This document shows positions 37,649-48,726 of a stretch of DNA of 64,000 nt, one piece after another (the first letter of the stretch is position 1; each line of letters begins with the position of its first letter). The DNA comes from Rhizobium sp. BT03 (lineage in GTDB: Bacteria > Pseudomonadota > Alphaproteobacteria > Rhizobiales > Rhizobiaceae). The notes beneath the pieces are model-generated. The model made no database searches. It was not told where the DNA came from and was given only the letters and a program-made list of their open reading frames with translations. The position numbers and the translations under genes were made by a program. The DNA lies in the NCBI RefSeq assembly GCF_030053155.1, contig NZ_CP125640.1, forward strand, positions 4,128,001 through 4,192,000, given 5' to 3'.

Positions 37649-38582
37649 CTTTTTGCTGCACGGCGAGCTTCAAACCTTCGCGCGGCGTGACGATGGGCGA
37701 CCAGCCGAGCACGTTGCGGGCGTGGGATATGTCGACCTGCAGGGAACCGCAAAGACGCTGGTAGACCGCGTCTTTTCCCGTCAATTTCGCACCCAGCTGC
37801 AGCAAGGCGGGAGGGAAGGGAAGCAGCATCGGTTTGACGCCCAAGCCCGCCGCAATGCCTTCTATGAGCCCGGGTGTGGAGAGATCTTCTCCATCACCGG
37901 CGAGAAAGGTCTGGCCGGTCGCATCCCGATGCGTCATGGCCGTGACGATCAGGTCGACGAGATTTGGAAGCGCAACCAGTGTCCGGTGGTTCTTCAGCGA
38001 TGCGAAGGGGAGCGGTATCTTCTTCCGGACAAGTCCGACGAGCAGGGGGAAGTTGCCCCTGGCGCCAGGCCCATAGACGAGGGGCGGGCGAATGACGACG
38101 ACTTCCATGCGTGTTCGGGCTGAGATTTCATGCAGGCCGATTTCGCTTTCCAACTTCGAAACGCCATAGGGATCAAGCGGCATCGGCGTATCGTCGTGGC
38201 GGAAGGGCCGGTCGTTTTCTTCACCATTGACTTTGATGCTGCTGATGAAAACGAACCTTTTTACCCCGGCGTGTGCGGCCTGCTCGGCGAGATTGAGCGT
38301 GGCGGCGGTGTTGATCCGGCGGAATTCCGTCAGAGGATCGGCCGCGCGGTCATTCATGATGTGCACCCGGGCGGCGAGATGGACGACGACGTCAACACCG
38401 TCGAGCGCGGCCGTCCAGTCCGTTTCGCTGGATATTTCGATGGGGAAATGCCGCACCACTGCCGGAAAGCCGGCGGCGGCGGATCGCGTCGTCGCTCGAA
38501 CCTCCCACAGCCGCTCGCCTTGCAGTCTTTCGACGAGAGGCCCGCCGACAAAGCCGGCCGCGCCGGTGATGAGGCATCGCAT
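37635..38582 (-). CDS. NAD-dependent sugar epimerase/dehydratase (WbpV/GalE-like SDR)
   Basis: Extended short-chain dehydrogenase of 315 residues acting on a nucleotide sugar, probably for O-antigen or other surface polysaccharide (inference from resemblance to WbpV-like proteins). NAD loop [30 protein letters not shown], active-site SSIKVNG and YGVSKLESE (YxxxK), [16 protein letters not shown]. It opposes the dcw genes and overlaps the murB end by 14 bases, so it looks like an insertion into the cluster. Confidence 0.85.
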   Translation of the reverse strand: MRCLITGAAGFVGGPLVERLQGERLWEVRATTRSAAAGFPAVVRHFPIEISSETDWTAALDGVDVVVHLAARVHIMNDRAADPLTEFRRINTAATLNLAEQAAHAGVKRFVFISSIKVNGEENDRPFRHDDTPMPLDPYGVSKLESEIGLHEISARTRMEVVVIRPPLVYGPGARGNFPLLVGLVRKKIPLPFASLKNHRTLVALPNLVDLIVTAMTHRDATGQTFLAGDGEDLSTPGLIEGIAAGLGVKPMLLPFPPALLQLGAKLTGKDAVYQRLCGSLQVDISHARNVLGWSPIVTPREGLKLAVQQKAIRW

Positions 38583-38788
38583 GATCTGTTCCCCGCTTGA
38601 CCTTGAGTGCTCGGGTTAGCCGGAAGTGCCGACCGCATCAATAAAAAAGCCGCGCTGGCTGTTTTCCTCGGATGCACAGTTTCTCGATCCTTGCGCGAAG
38701 CTTGCCGCAGCATTTCTCACCAGCTTGACCGGACTCGAATTGTAGCAGATTCCCTATGAACTCTGTGGTTGAGATTTAGGAGGTGCGC

Positions 38789-39475
38789 ATGCGAAAGAGT
38801 CTTGTTGCGGAGTTTCTCGGCACGTTCTGGCTTGTCTTTGGTGGATGCGGCAGCGCCGTCCTTGCCGCGGCCTATCCCGAATTGGGCATCGGTTTTGTCG
38901 GGGTGGCCTTTGCATTCGGCCTGACCGTGCTCACCATGGCCTATGCCGTGGGCGGTATTTCGGGCGGTCATTTCAACCCCGCCGTCTCCCTCGGCCTGAC
39001 GGTCGCCGGGCGGTTTCCCGCGGCACGCCTGCTTCCCTATATCGTCGTCCAGGTTGTTGGCGCCGTTGCTGCGGCCGCACTGCTTTATCTCATTGCCAGC
39101 GGCAAGGCGGGTTTCGAACTTGGCGGCTTTGCCGCCAACGGCTATGGCGATCATTCGCCGGGCGGTTATTCGCTGCTTTCGGCACTGCTGATCGAAGTGC
39201 TGCTGACCATGTTCTTCCTGATCATCATCCTGGGATCGACCAGCAGCCGCGTGCCTGCAGGCTTCGCGCCGCTTGCGATCGGCCTCGGACTGACACTGAT
39301 CCATCTCGTGTCTATCCCGGTGACAAATACCTCGGTCAATCCGGCGCGTTCCACCGGCCAGGCGCTTTTCGTCGGCGGCTGGGCATTGCAGCAGCTCTGG
39401 CTGTTCTGGATTGCACCGCTTGCGGGCGGGGTGCTCGGCGGCCTGGTGTGGAAGTTTCTCGACGACGCCGACTGA
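38789..39475 (+). CDS. aqpZ: aquaporin Z
   Basis: Six-helix water channel of 228 residues. Both NPA half-helix boxes are intact: [13 protein letters not shown] and [13 protein letters not shown], the second followed by the Arg of the selectivity filter. The other filter residues look like the orthodox water type (no aquaglyceroporin extensions). GGAGG lies seven bases before the ATG. It lies inside the dcw cluster between the epimerase and ddlB, has its own upstream space of about 200 bases and is followed by 290 bases without a gene. Confidence 0.93.
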   Translation: MRKSLVAEFLGTFWLVFGGCGSAVLAAAYPELGIGFVGVAFAFGLTVLTMAYAVGGISGGHFNPAVSLGLTVAGRFPAARLLPYIVVQVVGAVAAAALLYLIASGKAGFELGGFAANGYGDHSPGGYSLLSALLIEVLLTMFFLIIILGSTSSRVPAGFAPLAIGLGLTLIHLVSIPVTNTSVNPARSTGQALFVGGWALQQLWLFWIAPLAGGVLGGLVWKFLDDAD

Positions 39476-39769
39476 CCACAAGGTCAGAGGCTATTCTGTT
39501 GAGCCCGCGTGGTTTTTCCATGCGGGCCTTTCCGTTTTGACAGACTGGCAGCGATGTTCGCTCCGACACTTCGATGACGTGAAGCTTCGAAAAATCAAGT
39601 GCGCGCCCGGACAAATGCCGCGCCTGGGAAGAAGAAGTTAACGAAAGTAAACACTTCATTAACCATAATGATGCTCTAATGCATGCAGGTCGGACAAAGG
39701 CCAGAAACGGCGCAGACAGCTTCGCGCAAGCGTCGATTTCGAGATTGAAAGTTATTTTTGGGGGTGTTG

Positions 39770-40696
39770 ATGAGTCGCAAGCATGTCGCTGTCCTGATGG
39801 GCGGATTTTCCTCGGAACGGCCTGTCAGCCTTTCCTCGGGAAAGGCTTGCGCAGAAGCCCTCGAAGCGGAAGGCTTCGATGTGACACGCATCGATGTAGC
39901 GCGCGACGTTTCCGAAAAGCTTGCCGCGTTAAAACCCGATGTGGTCTTCAATGCGCTGCATGGCCCCTTCGGCGAGGACGGCACCATTCAGGGCATCCTC
40001 GAATATCTCGAGATCCCCTATACGCATTCGGGCGTGCTTGCCTCGGCGCTGGCAATGGACAAGGACAAGGCGAAGCTTGTTGCCGCCGCTGCCGGCATTC
40101 CGGTCGCCGAATCGCAGGTGATCAACCGTTTCGCCTTTCCCTCGACGCATCCGATGAAGCCGCCCTATGTGGTGAAGCCGGTGCGGGAAGGGTCGAGCTT
40201 CGGCGTCGTCATCGTCACGGAAGATCAGGCGCATCCGCCGCAAGTCGTCAGCTCGCCCGAGTGGCGCTACGGCGAGGAAGTGCTTGTTGAGCGCTATGTC
40301 TATGGCCGCGAACTCACCTGCGGCGTCATGGGCGAGACTGCGCTCGGCGTCACCGAGGTGGTGCCGCAGGGACACAATTTTTATGATTACGATTCCAAGT
40401 ACGCAGCCGGCGGTTCAAAACACGTCATCCCGGCGAAAATTTCACCGAATATTTACCAAAAAATACAAAGATTGGCCCTAAGGGCGCATCAGGCAATCGG
40501 TTGTCGCGGCGTCAGTCGGTCCGACTTTCGTTACGACGATCGTTTCTCCGAAGACGGCGAAATCATCTGGCTGGAGGTCAATACCCAGCCAGGCATGACT
40601 CCAACCTCGCTTGTGCCCGAAATGGCCGGCCATGCCGGCTATTCCTTTGGTGAGTTTCTCCGGTGGATGGTGGAGGACGCGTCTTGTTTGCGTTGA
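39770..40696 (+). CDS. ddlB: D-alanine:D-alanine ligase DdlB
   Basis: ATP-grasp ligase making D-Ala-D-Ala for MurF. 308 residues. [55 protein letters not shown] and [19 protein letters not shown] are typical. ATG at 39770 follows GGGGGTG. The second block of the dcw cluster starts here, so a promoter should lie in 39476-39769; TTAAC half-sites at 39638 and 39659 resemble partial CtrA boxes but no full site is present. Confidence 0.95.
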   Translation: MSRKHVAVLMGGFSSERPVSLSSGKACAEALEAEGFDVTRIDVARDVSEKLAALKPDVVFNALHGPFGEDGTIQGILEYLEIPYTHSGVLASALAMDKDKAKLVAAAAGIPVAESQVINRFAFPSTHPMKPPYVVKPVREGSSFGVVIVTEDQAHPPQVVSSPEWRYGEEVLVERYVYGRELTCGVMGETALGVTEVVPQGHNFYDYDSKYAAGGSKHVIPAKISPNIYQKIQRLALRAHQAIGCRGVSRSDFRYDDRFSEDGEIIWLEVNTQPGMTPTSLVPEMAGHAGYSFGEFLRWMVEDASCLR

Positions 40697-41616
40697 CGGT
40701 CAAGAGGATAGGGCGCCCCAGCCATCATGCCGTGCTTCCGGTCATGGAAGCCGAGGAGCGATTCGTGCTGCCGCGCCCGCTGCGCCGCGTTACCCGCTTC
40801 CTGATCAGCCTCGGCAGCGGCCGCATCTATATTCCGGCCCATACGGGCACGGTTTCGGCGGTCGCTTTCCTGGCTGCAACAGGGCTTTACGGCATGTCGC
40901 TCGGCGGCCACACCGAAGCCGTTGCGCAGGCGACGACGACGGCGGCGGGTTTTGCAATCGAAGATGTGAAGGTCTCCGGCAATTCCGAGACGTCCGAAAT
41001 CGAGATCCTGCAGCTGATCGGCCTCGACGGCACGACCTCGCTGGTCGCCCTCGACGTCGATGCGGCGCGCAGGAAGATCGCGCATTTGCCCTGGGTCGAG
41101 AATGTCGAAGTCCGCAAGATTTATCCGAAGACGATCGAGGTGAAGCTCAAGGAGCGTCAGGCCTATGCGATCTGGCAGCACGGGCAGGAGCTTTCGCTGA
41201 TCGAGAAGAACGGCAGCGTCATTGCGCCGCTGCGCGACAACAAGTTTTCGTCGCTGCCGCTCGTCGTCGGCCGGGATGCGGAAACGGCGGCGGCGTCGCT
41301 CGACGACGCCTTCTCGAAGTGGCCCGACGTCAAGGCCCGCGTGAAGGCCTATGTCTGGATATCGGGCCGTCGCTGGGACCTGCATATGGATAATGGCGTC
41401 GTCGTCAAGCTGCCGGAAGACGGTATCGATCAGGCGCTGGCGACGCTTTCGAAGTTCGACAAGGAGCACCAGCTCCTGGAGCGCGACATTGCTGCGGTCG
41501 ATCTCAGGCTGTCCGACAGAACCGCGATCCAGTTGACGCCGGAGGCTGCGGTCCGCCGCCAGACGGCTGTGACGGAGCGCACGAAAGAATTGAAGAAGAC
41601 GGGGCAGAATATATGA
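40684..41616 (+). CDS. ftsQ: cell division protein FtsQ
   Basis: Bitopic divisome scaffold. 310 residues. Basic cytoplasmic tail of about 60 residues, one helix ([17 protein letters not shown]), a POTRA domain ([20 protein letters not shown], then [20 protein letters not shown]) and an FtsQ/DivIB domain. Start chosen at TTG 40684 because GGAGG lies seven bases upstream; the frame then overlaps the ddlB stop. A GTG at 40663 and a TTG at 40693 are the alternatives. Its stop overlaps the ftsA start (ATGA). Confidence 0.92.
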   Translation: MFALTVKRIGRPSHHAVLPVMEAEERFVLPRPLRRVTRFLISLGSGRIYIPAHTGTVSAVAFLAATGLYGMSLGGHTEAVAQATTTAAGFAIEDVKVSGNSETSEIEILQLIGLDGTTSLVALDVDAARRKIAHLPWVENVEVRKIYPKTIEVKLKERQAYAIWQHGQELSLIEKNGSVIAPLRDNKFSSLPLVVGRDAETAAASLDDAFSKWPDVKARVKAYVWISGRRWDLHMDNGVVVKLPEDGIDQALATLSKFDKEHQLLERDIAAVDLRLSDRTAIQLTPEAAVRRQTAVTERTKELKKTGQNI

Positions 41617-42944
41617 GCTTGTTCGGTTCGTCCCATTTCGGATTGCCGCGTCTGAAGCCACTTTCGTCGAAGCGGTCGCATGTCGTTTCCGTGCTAGACA
41701 TCGGCTCGACCAAGGTCGTCTGCATGATCGGCCGGCTGACGCCGCGCGAGGAAAGCCAGATCCTGCCGGGCCGCACGCACAATATCGAGATCATCGGCAT
41801 CGGCCACCAGCGCTCCCGCGGTATCAAGACCGGCGTGATCGCCGATCTCGACGCGCTGGAAGGCGTCATCCGTCTCGCCGTCGATGCGGCGGAGCGCATG
41901 GCCGGGCTGACCGTCGAGAGCCTGATCGTCAATCTGACGGCCGGCCGTCTCGGCAGCGACATCTACACGGCGACGATCGATCTCGGCGGTCAGGAAGTCG
42001 AGCTCAACGATCTGAAGAAGGTGCTGTCGGCTGCCTGCCAGCAGTCGCTGCGCCAGGACCGTTCGGTGCTGCATTCCCTGGCGACCGGCTTTTCACTCGA
42101 TGGCGAGCGCGGCATCCGCGATCCGCTGGCGATGTACGGCGATGCGCTCGGCGTCGACATGCATGTCGTGACGGCGGAGCGCTCGGCGCTGAAGAATCTC
42201 GAGCTCAGCGTGAATCGCGCGCATCTGTCGGTCGAGGGCATCGTTGCGACGCCCTATGCATCGGGCCTTGCGGCTCTCGTCGACGACGAGGTCGAGCTCG
42301 GCTGTGCGGCGATCGACATGGGCGGCGGCACGACGACGATCTCGGTCTTTGCCGAAGGCAAGCTCGTTCATACCGATGCCGTCGGCCTCGGCGGCCATCA
42401 CGTGACCACCGATCTGGCGCGCGGCCTTTCGACCCGCATCGAGGATGCGGAGCGGCTGAAGGTCGTGCATGCCACGGCCCTTTCGAATTCCTCCGACGAG
42501 CGCGAGCTGATCTCGATCCCGCCGATCGGCGAGGATGACCGCGACCAGCCGTCGCAAGTGCCGCGGGCGCTGGTTTCGCGCATCGTTTCGGCCCGAATCG
42601 AAGAGACGATGGAACTGATCCGCGACCGCATCCAGCGTTCCGGCTTCAGCCCGATCGTCGGCAAGCGCGTCGTCCTGACCGGCGGTGCCAGCCAGCTGAC
42701 AGGCCTTGCCGATGTGGCGCGGCGTATCCTTGCCCGCAACGTCCGCATCGGCCGTCCGATGGGCGTTTCGGGACTGCCGACGGCGGCCAAGGGCCCGGCC
42801 TTTTCGACGGCCGTCGGCCTGATGATCTATCCGCAGGTCGCGGACATGGAGACACATGCGTCACAGAGCGGTCTGCTCATGTCGCTTGGGGGAAATAACA
42901 GCCGCATAGCCCGGATGGGCCAGTGGCTGAAGGAAAGCTTCTGA
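41613..42944 (+). CDS. ftsA: cell division protein FtsA
   Basis: Actin-like ATPase that anchors FtsZ to the membrane. 443 residues. Phosphate 1 motif VLDIGSTKVVCMIGR, SHS2-type 1C insertion, AAIDMGGGTTTISVFAEG (phosphate 2), VLTGGASQLTGLADVAR (adenosine) and a C-terminal amphipathic helix ARMGQWLKESF that should be the membrane-targeting sequence. It overlaps ftsQ by four bases; ftsZ starts 55 bases later. Confidence 0.96.
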   Translation: MSLFGSSHFGLPRLKPLSSKRSHVVSVLDIGSTKVVCMIGRLTPREESQILPGRTHNIEIIGIGHQRSRGIKTGVIADLDALEGVIRLAVDAAERMAGLTVESLIVNLTAGRLGSDIYTATIDLGGQEVELNDLKKVLSAACQQSLRQDRSVLHSLATGFSLDGERGIRDPLAMYGDALGVDMHVVTAERSALKNLELSVNRAHLSVEGIVATPYASGLAALVDDEVELGCAAIDMGGGTTTISVFAEGKLVHTDAVGLGGHHVTTDLARGLSTRIEDAERLKVVHATALSNSSDERELISIPPIGEDDRDQPSQVPRALVSRIVSARIEETMELIRDRIQRSGFSPIVGKRVVLTGGASQLTGLADVARRILARNVRIGRPMGVSGLPTAAKGPAFSTAVGLMIYPQVADMETHASQSGLLMSLGGNNSRIARMGQWLKESF

Positions 42945-42999
42945 AATTGAGTGATTGGCCGGCGTGGCGATGCGGCCAGAGAGAGAAGGAACAGGTACC

Positions 43000-44715
43000 A
43001 TGACCATCAAGCTGCAAAAGCCTGACATCACAGAGCTGAAGCCGCGCATCACCGTATTCGGCGTTGGCGGCGGTGGCGGCAACGCCGTCAACAACATGAT
43101 CACCGCCGGTCTCCAGGGCGTCGACTTCGTTGTCGCCAACACGGATGCCCAGGCGCTGACCATGACGAAGGCCGAACGGGTCATCCAGCTCGGCGCCAAC
43201 GTCACCGAAGGCCTCGGCGCAGGTTCGCAGCCGGAAGTCGGCCGCGCGGCCGCCGAAGAGTGCATCGACGAGATCATCGATCACCTGAACGGCACGCATA
43301 TGTGCTTCGTCACCGCCGGCATGGGCGGCGGCACCGGCACGGGTGCTGCGCCCGTCGTCGCACAGGCCGCCCGCAACAAGGGCATCCTGACGGTCGGCGT
43401 CGTCACCAAGCCGTTCCATTTCGAAGGCGGGCGCCGCATGCGCCTGGCCGAGATGGGCATCCAGGAACTGCAGAAGTCTGTCGACACGCTGATCGTCATT
43501 CCGAACCAGAACCTCTTCCGCATTGCCAACGACAAGACGACCTTCGCCGACGCGTTCGCGATGGCCGACCAGGTTCTCTATTCGGGTGTTGCCTGCATCA
43601 CCGACCTGATGGTGAAGGAAGGTCTCATCAACCTCGACTTCGCCGACGTGCGCTCGGTGATGCGCGAAATGGGCCGCGCGATGATGGGCACCGGCGAGGC
43701 TTCCGGCTCCGGCCGCGCGCTGCAGGCCGCCGAGGCTGCAATCGCCAACCCGCTGCTCGACGAGACCTCGATGAAGGGCGCCCAGGGCCTGCTGATCTCC
43801 ATCACCGGCGGTCGCGACCTCACCCTCTTCGAAGTCGACGAAGCCGCAACCCGCATCCGCGAGGAAGTCGATCCCGACGCCAATATCATTCTTGGCGCCA
43901 CCTTCGACGAATCGCTTGAAGGCATCATCCGCGTCTCGGTCGTCGCAACCGGCATCGACCGGGCGATCAGCGAAGCCACCGAGCGCAACCTGCAGCCGGT
44001 TGCACGGCCTGCTATCCGTCCCTCCGCGGCTGTTGCTCCGGCAGCGGCCGCAGTTCAGCCTGCCCCCGTGATGCAGGCACCGAAGGCCGTGGATCCGATC
44101 GCCCAGACCATCCGCGAAGCCGAGATGGAACGCGAGCTCGAATTCCCGGCCCCGCGTGCCAGCGCCCCTGCGCAGCAGCCGGTAGTGCAGCAGGAAACCT
44201 TCCGTCCGCAGAGCAAGATCTTCGCGCCTGCACCGGAAGCTCCGGCAATGCGTCCGCAGGTTCAGCAGCAGGCTCCGGCGCCCGTCATGAGCCAGCCGGT
44301 CATGAGCCAGCCGGTCCAGCAGCAGCCGGTCCGGCAGGAGCCGATCATTCGCCAGGCGCCAGAACCGATGCGCATGCCGAAGGTCGAGGATTTCCCGCCG
44401 GTCGTCCAGGCCGAACTCGACCACCGCACGCAGCCGGCTGCCGCGCATGCAGCGGAAGAGCGCGGTCCGATGGGCCTGCTGAAGCGAATCACCAATTCGC
44501 TTGGCCGCCGCGACGACGAAGCCGTTGCCGCCGACATGACTGCCGCACCGCCGGCCGCTTCGCAGCAGCGCCGTCCGCTGTCGCCCGAGGCAAGCCTCTA
44601 CGCACCGCGCCGCGGCAATCTCGACGACCAGGGCCGGGCGGTTCCGCAGGCCCGGATGATGCAGGAAGACGACCAGCTGGAAATCCCGGCATTCCTGCGT
44701 CGCCAGTCGAACTGA
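43000..44715 (+). CDS. ftsZ: cell division protein FtsZ (long alphaproteobacterial form)
   Basis: Tubulin-like GTPase forming the Z ring. 571 residues: GTPase/T7 core to about residue 330 ([36 protein letters not shown]), then a disordered linker of about 220 residues rich in Pro, Gln and Ala with local repeats ([17 protein letters not shown]), then the conserved C-terminal peptide [10 protein letters not shown] that binds FtsA. ATG at 43000 was chosen; an in-frame upstream extension adds 15 residues not found in FtsZ. Terminator at 44737. Confidence 0.97.
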   Translation: MTIKLQKPDITELKPRITVFGVGGGGGNAVNNMITAGLQGVDFVVANTDAQALTMTKAERVIQLGANVTEGLGAGSQPEVGRAAAEECIDEIIDHLNGTHMCFVTAGMGGGTGTGAAPVVAQAARNKGILTVGVVTKPFHFEGGRRMRLAEMGIQELQKSVDTLIVIPNQNLFRIANDKTTFADAFAMADQVLYSGVACITDLMVKEGLINLDFADVRSVMREMGRAMMGTGEASGSGRALQAAEAAIANPLLDETSMKGAQGLLISITGGRDLTLFEVDEAATRIREEVDPDANIILGATFDESLEGIIRVSVVATGIDRAISEATERNLQPVARPAIRPSAAVAPAAAAVQPAPVMQAPKAVDPIAQTIREAEMERELEFPAPRASAPAQQPVVQQETFRPQSKIFAPAPEAPAMRPQVQQQAPAPVMSQPVMSQPVQQQPVRQEPIIRQAPEPMRMPKVEDFPPVVQAELDHRTQPAAAHAAEERGPMGLLKRITNSLGRRDDEAVAADMTAAPPAASQQRRPLSPEASLYAPRRGNLDDQGRAVPQARMMQEDDQLEIPAFLRRQSN

Positions 44716-44736
44716 GCGGCTGAGCAAGCACCGTTC

Positions 44737-44772
44737 ATGCCCGGGATCTAGGTCCCGGGCATTGCTGTTTTT
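44737..44772 (+). terminator. intrinsic terminator after ftsZ
   Basis: Perfect 10-bp stem ATGCCCGGGA / TCCCGGGCAT with a six-base loop, followed by TGCTGTTTTT. It closes the ddlB-ftsZ unit and leaves lpxC to its own promoter. Confidence 0.85.
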
Positions 44773-44976
44773 CAGCCCGTGATTCGCAAGCGATTTCAAT
44801 CGCGTGACTTCGTAACAAAACGAAAGAAACAGTGATTTGGATTGGAGCGCCGGCCCACGTAAGTATGGTGCAAGGAAACTGCCCCAGGAGTCCTTTCGAC
44901 GGGCTCCTTGTACAGAATGAACGATGACCGCGCCGATTGGGCAGACTGCCGGTGCGGAAGAATAAAGGCAGAATTT

Positions 44977-45933
44977 ATGGCAATTGGCTTGCTGGGTTTT
45001 CAAACGACGGTATCGCGTCCCGTGACGCTTTCGGGCATCGGGGTCCATTCGGGCGCGAATGTTTCGATCACGCTGAACCCGGCCGAATCGGATACCGGCG
45101 TCGTTTTCCAGCGCCTGCATGCCAATGGCGACGTCACCGAACTCAAAGCCGTCTCCTCGCAGGTCGGCAATACCGACCTCTGCACCGTGCTCGGCTTCTC
45201 GCCGGCCCATTCGGTCGCGACGATCGAACATGTCATGGCGGCGATCTATGCGCTCGGTCTCGACAATGTGGTGATCGAGGTGCAGGGCTCCGAAATGCCG
45301 ATCATGGACGGCAGCTCGCTGCCCTTCGTCGAGGCGATCGAGCAGGTCGGTCTGGTCTCGCTCGGCGTCAAGCGCCGCTATATCCGTATCACCAAGCCGG
45401 TGCGTATCGAGCATGGCGGCTCCTGGAGCGAATTCCGTCCCTATGACGGCATGCGCTTCGAAGTCGAGATCGATTTCGACTGCCCGCTGATCGGCCGGCA
45501 GAAATGGGCCGGCGACATGACCGCCGCCGTCTTCAAGGCCGAGCTTTCCCGCGCCCGCACCTTCGGCTTCATGCGCGATGTCGAGCGTCTCTGGGCCTCG
45601 GGCCACGCGCTCGGCTCGTCGCTCGAAAATTCCGTCGTCATCTCGGACGACAATACCGTCATCAACGTCGAAGGGCTGCGTTACGCCAAGGACGAATTCG
45701 TCCGCCACAAGACGCTCGATGCCGTCGGCGATCTCTCGCTTGCCGGCGCCCCGTTCATCGGCTGCTACCGTTCCTATCGCGGCGGCCATAAGATGAATGC
45801 CAATGCGCTGAAGGCGCTGCTCGCCGATCCCTCCGCCTATGAGGTTGTGGAGACGTCGTCGCCGCGCCAGCGCGTCGCCGCCCGCGAACTGATTGCGGTC
45901 AGCGCTTCGGAATTCGCTCCCTGGTCGGCATGA
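44977..45933 (+). CDS. lpxC: UDP-3-O-acyl-N-acetylglucosamine deacetylase LpxC
   Basis: Zinc enzyme of the committed lipid A step. 318 residues. FQTTVSRPVTLSGIGVHSG at the N-terminus, SVATIEHVMAAIYALGLDN with the first zinc His, and HKTLDAVGDLSLAG with the second His and Asp ligands plus the late catalytic His in GGHKMNANALKALL. Start at 44977 gives the family N-terminus; upstream in-frame residues are rejected. lpxC next to ftsZ is the standard arrangement. Confidence 0.96.
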   Translation: MAIGLLGFQTTVSRPVTLSGIGVHSGANVSITLNPAESDTGVVFQRLHANGDVTELKAVSSQVGNTDLCTVLGFSPAHSVATIEHVMAAIYALGLDNVVIEVQGSEMPIMDGSSLPFVEAIEQVGLVSLGVKRRYIRITKPVRIEHGGSWSEFRPYDGMRFEVEIDFDCPLIGRQKWAGDMTAAVFKAELSRARTFGFMRDVERLWASGHALGSSLENSVVISDDNTVINVEGLRYAKDEFVRHKTLDAVGDLSLAGAPFIGCYRSYRGGHKMNANALKALLADPSAYEVVETSSPRQRVAARELIAVSASEFAPWSA

Positions 45934-45956
45934 CCTCCAGCACATTCTCAAGACCA

Positions 45957-45987
45957 GGCCGCCTCTTTCCCGGAGGCGGTTTTTTTA
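45957..45987 (+). terminator. intrinsic terminator after lpxC
   Basis: Stem CCGCCTC / GAGGCGG with a seven-base loop and eight T residues, starting 26 bases after the lpxC stop. Confidence 0.85.
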
Positions 45988-46201
45988 TGTCCGCCGGGTC
46001 AGATGCTTTCCTGCCACAGGTCCGGGAAGAAGAGGAAAAGCCGGTCATTCCCCGGCTGCTGCCACAAAAATGCGTTAATGCCTTATCATTGCGTTGCTCT
46101 TGATGCACATTTATGGCTAGAAACGCCAGCGAGGCGTGGCTGCCGTGGAGCGAGCGGCGGCAGTGGGGTTCTTTCGAATGGGTTATGCAGGATCTGAAGG
46201 T

Positions 46202-47047
46202 ATGATGAAGACAGCGCGTGCTTTGTTCGCATCGCTTCTGGTGCTCAGCGCAGGCGCCTCGATATCCGGTTGCCAGTCGGATCCCGATATCGACATCACC
46301 AAGCTCGGCCTCGAAACCGATCCGCCGGATGTGCTCTACACCCAGGGCCTTGCCAATATGAAGGCCGGCAACATGGCGGAAGCGGCGCGCAAGTTCGACG
46401 CGATCGACCGCGAGAACCCGTTCTCCGAATGGGCGCGCAAGGCGCTTGTGATGAGCACCTTCGTCAAATACCGCCAAGGCCGCCTGGACGATGCGCTTGC
46501 CTCAGGCAACCGCTATATGTCGCAATATCCGAAATCGCAGGATGCCGCCTATGTGCAGTATCTCATCGGTCTCACCTATTCCAAGCAGATCGTCGACGTG
46601 ACACAGGACCAGCGCGCCTCGGCCAAGACGATCGAGGCGATGCAGGCCGTCATCGACAATTATCCGAACTCCGAATATGTCGACGACGCGCAGGCGAAGA
46701 TCCGCTTCGCGCGCGACCAGCTCGCCGGCAAGGAAATGCAGATCGGCCGCTACTATATGGAGCGGAAGGAATATCTCGCCGCGATCTCGCGCTTCCGCAT
46801 CGTCGTCGAGAAATATCCGAACACGAACCAGATCGAAGAGGCCTTGGCGCGTCTCGTCGAAGCTTATTATTCCATGGGCATCGTCGACGAGGCGCAGACA
46901 GCGGCCGCCGTTCTCGGCCACAATTATCCCGACAGCCAGTGGTACGCCGATTCCTACAAGCTGCTGCAGAGCGGCGGTGCCGAGCCGCGTGAGAACAAGG
47001 GCTCGTGGATCGCTGCGGCAGGCAAGAAACTTCTTCTCGGTTCCTGA
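46202..47047 (+). CDS. bamD: outer-membrane assembly lipoprotein BamD (ComL)
   Basis: Essential TPR lipoprotein of the Bam complex that folds beta-barrels into the outer membrane. 281 residues. Signal ALFASLLVLSAGASISGC with lipobox Cys, then TPR helices (TQGLANMKAGNMAEAARKFD, YPKSQDAAYVQYLIGLTY, YPNSEYVDDAQAKIRFARD). Start at 46202 (MMKTARALF) or 46205. recN begins 5 bases after the stop. Confidence 0.94.
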   Translation: MMKTARALFASLLVLSAGASISGCQSDPDIDITKLGLETDPPDVLYTQGLANMKAGNMAEAARKFDAIDRENPFSEWARKALVMSTFVKYRQGRLDDALASGNRYMSQYPKSQDAAYVQYLIGLTYSKQIVDVTQDQRASAKTIEAMQAVIDNYPNSEYVDDAQAKIRFARDQLAGKEMQIGRYYMERKEYLAAISRFRIVVEKYPNTNQIEEALARLVEAYYSMGIVDEAQTAAAVLGHNYPDSQWYADSYKLLQSGGAEPRENKGSWIAAAGKKLLLGS

Positions 47048-47052
47048 GGCCA

Positions 47053-48726
47053 ATGCTGATCCAGCTTTCGATCCGCGATATCGTCCTGATCGAGCGGCTG
47101 GATCTTGCCTTCGAGACCGGCCTCTCCGTGCTGACGGGCGAGACCGGGGCGGGCAAATCCATCCTGCTCGACAGCCTGTCGCTGGCGCTCGGTGGGCGCG
47201 GCGACGGCGGCCTGGTGCGCCACGGCGAGGACAAGGGCCAGGTAACGGCAGTGTTCGATGTCGGCATGGACCACGGCGCCCGCAAGCTCCTGCGTGAAAA
47301 CGGCATCGAGGACGAGGGCGACCTGATCTTCCGCCGCCAGCAATCGGCGGACGGGCGCACCAAGGCCTATGTCAACGACCAGCCGGTCAGCGTGCAACTG
47401 ATGCGCCAGGCCGGCCAGATGCTGGTCGAAATCCACGGCCAGCATGACGATCGCGCCCTGGTCGACACCAATGCCCACCGCACCCTGCTCGACGCCTTCG
47501 CTGGTCTTACCGATGAGGTTTCGGAGGCTTCCCGGCTGTATCGCCTGTGGCGCGACAGCGAGCGGGCGCTGAAGAAGCACCGCGAGAAGGTGGAAGGCGC
47601 GGCGCGAGAAGCCGACTATCTGCGTTCCTCCGTCGAGGAACTCGAGAAGCTCTCGCCGCGGGATGGCGAGGAGGACGAACTCGCCGATAACAGACAGAAG
47701 ATGATGAAGGCGGAGCGAATCGCCGGCGATATTGCCGAGGCGTCCGAGTTCCTGAACGGCAATGCCTCGCCAGTGCCGCATATCGCTTCGCTGGTGCGCC
47801 GGCTGGAGCGCAAGAGCCATGAGGCGCCGGGCCTGCTCGAAGACACCGTGACGCTGCTCGATGCCGCGCTCGACCAGCTTTCCAACGCGCAGATGGAAGT
47901 CGAGGCGGCGCTGCGCAAGACCGAATACGATCCGAGGGAACTGGAGCGGGTGGAGGAGCGGCTTTTCGCGCTCCGGGCCGCCTCGCGCAAATATTCCGTG
48001 CCCGTCACCGAACTGCCGGCGCTTGCCGTCCGCATGATCGCCGATCTGGCCGACCTCGACGCGGGCGAGGAGAGGCTTGCCAGGCTCGAAGCCGAGGTCG
48101 GCCTGGCGCACGAGAATTACGACGCGGCGGCGCGCTCGCTCTCCGACAAGCGCCATCATGCCGGCACCGCGCTGGCTGCGGCCGTGATGACCGAGCTGCC
48201 GGCGCTGAAGCTCGAACGCGCCCGTTTCATGGTCGAGATCACCACGAATGCGCAGGAGGCGCTTGCTGAAGGTATCGACGTCGTCGAGTTCCATGTCCAG
48301 ACCAATCCGGGCACGCGGCCAGGATCGATCATGAAGGTCGCCTCCGGCGGCGAGCTGTCGCGTTTCCTGCTGGCGCTGAAGGTGGCGCTCGCCGATCGCG
48401 GATCGGCCCCAACGCTGGTCTTCGACGAAATCGACACCGGCGTTGGCGGGGCCGTCGCCGATGCGATCGGCCAGCGGCTGAAGCGGCTGTCTGAGCGGGT
48501 GCAGGTGCTGTCGGTCACGCATGCGCCGCAGGTCGCCGCTAGAGCGGCGACGCATCTTCTGATCTCCAAGGGACCGGCGGCCGAGGGCTCCGAAAAAATC
48601 GCCACACGGGTGGCAACGATGGCGCAGAAGGACCGCACCGAAGAGATCGCCCGCATGCTAGCCGGTGCGTCGGTGACCGAAGAGGCGAGGGCGGCCGCCA
48701 AGCGGCTGCTGGCCGGCAACGGCTGA
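47053..48726 (+). CDS. recN: DNA repair ATPase RecN
   Basis: SMC-like protein for double-strand-break repair. 557 residues. MLIQLSIRDIVLIERLDL and Walker A TGETGAGKSILLDSL at the N-terminus, a central coiled coil, and C-terminal signature ASGGELSRFLLALK with Walker B LVFDEIDTGVGG. ATG at 47053 leaves 5 bases after bamD; bamD-recN-ligA order is common in alphaproteobacteria. Confidence 0.95.
   Translation: MLIQLSIRDIVLIERLDLAFETGLSVLTGETGAGKSILLDSLSLALGGRGDGGLVRHGEDKGQVTAVFDVGMDHGARKLLRENGIEDEGDLIFRRQQSADGRTKAYVNDQPVSVQLMRQAGQMLVEIHGQHDDRALVDTNAHRTLLDAFAGLTDEVSEASRLYRLWRDSERALKKHREKVEGAAREADYLRSSVEELEKLSPRDGEEDELADNRQKMMKAERIAGDIAEASEFLNGNASPVPHIASLVRRLERKSHEAPGLLEDTVTLLDAALDQLSNAQMEVEAALRKTEYDPRELERVEERLFALRAASRKYSVPVTELPALAVRMIADLADLDAGEERLARLEAEVGLAHENYDAAARSLSDKRHHAGTALAAAVMTELPALKLERARFMVEITTNAQEALAEGIDVVEFHVQTNPGTRPGSIMKVASGGELSRFLLALKVALADRGSAPTLVFDEIDTGVGGAVADAIGQRLKRLSERVQVLSVTHAPQVAARAATHLLISKGPAAEGSEKIATRVATMAQKDRTEEIARMLAGASVTEEARAAAKRLLAGNG

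Noticed and set aside
39638..39664. CtrA site before ddlB
   Set aside because: TTAAC half-sites occur at 39638 and 39659 but neither has a correctly spaced second TTAA.
42877..45951. Very long open frame (about 1000 codons) antisense to ftsZ and lpxC
   Set aside because: It mirrors high-GC coding sequence of ftsZ and lpxC, crosses two terminators and matches no family I know; a shadow of the real genes.
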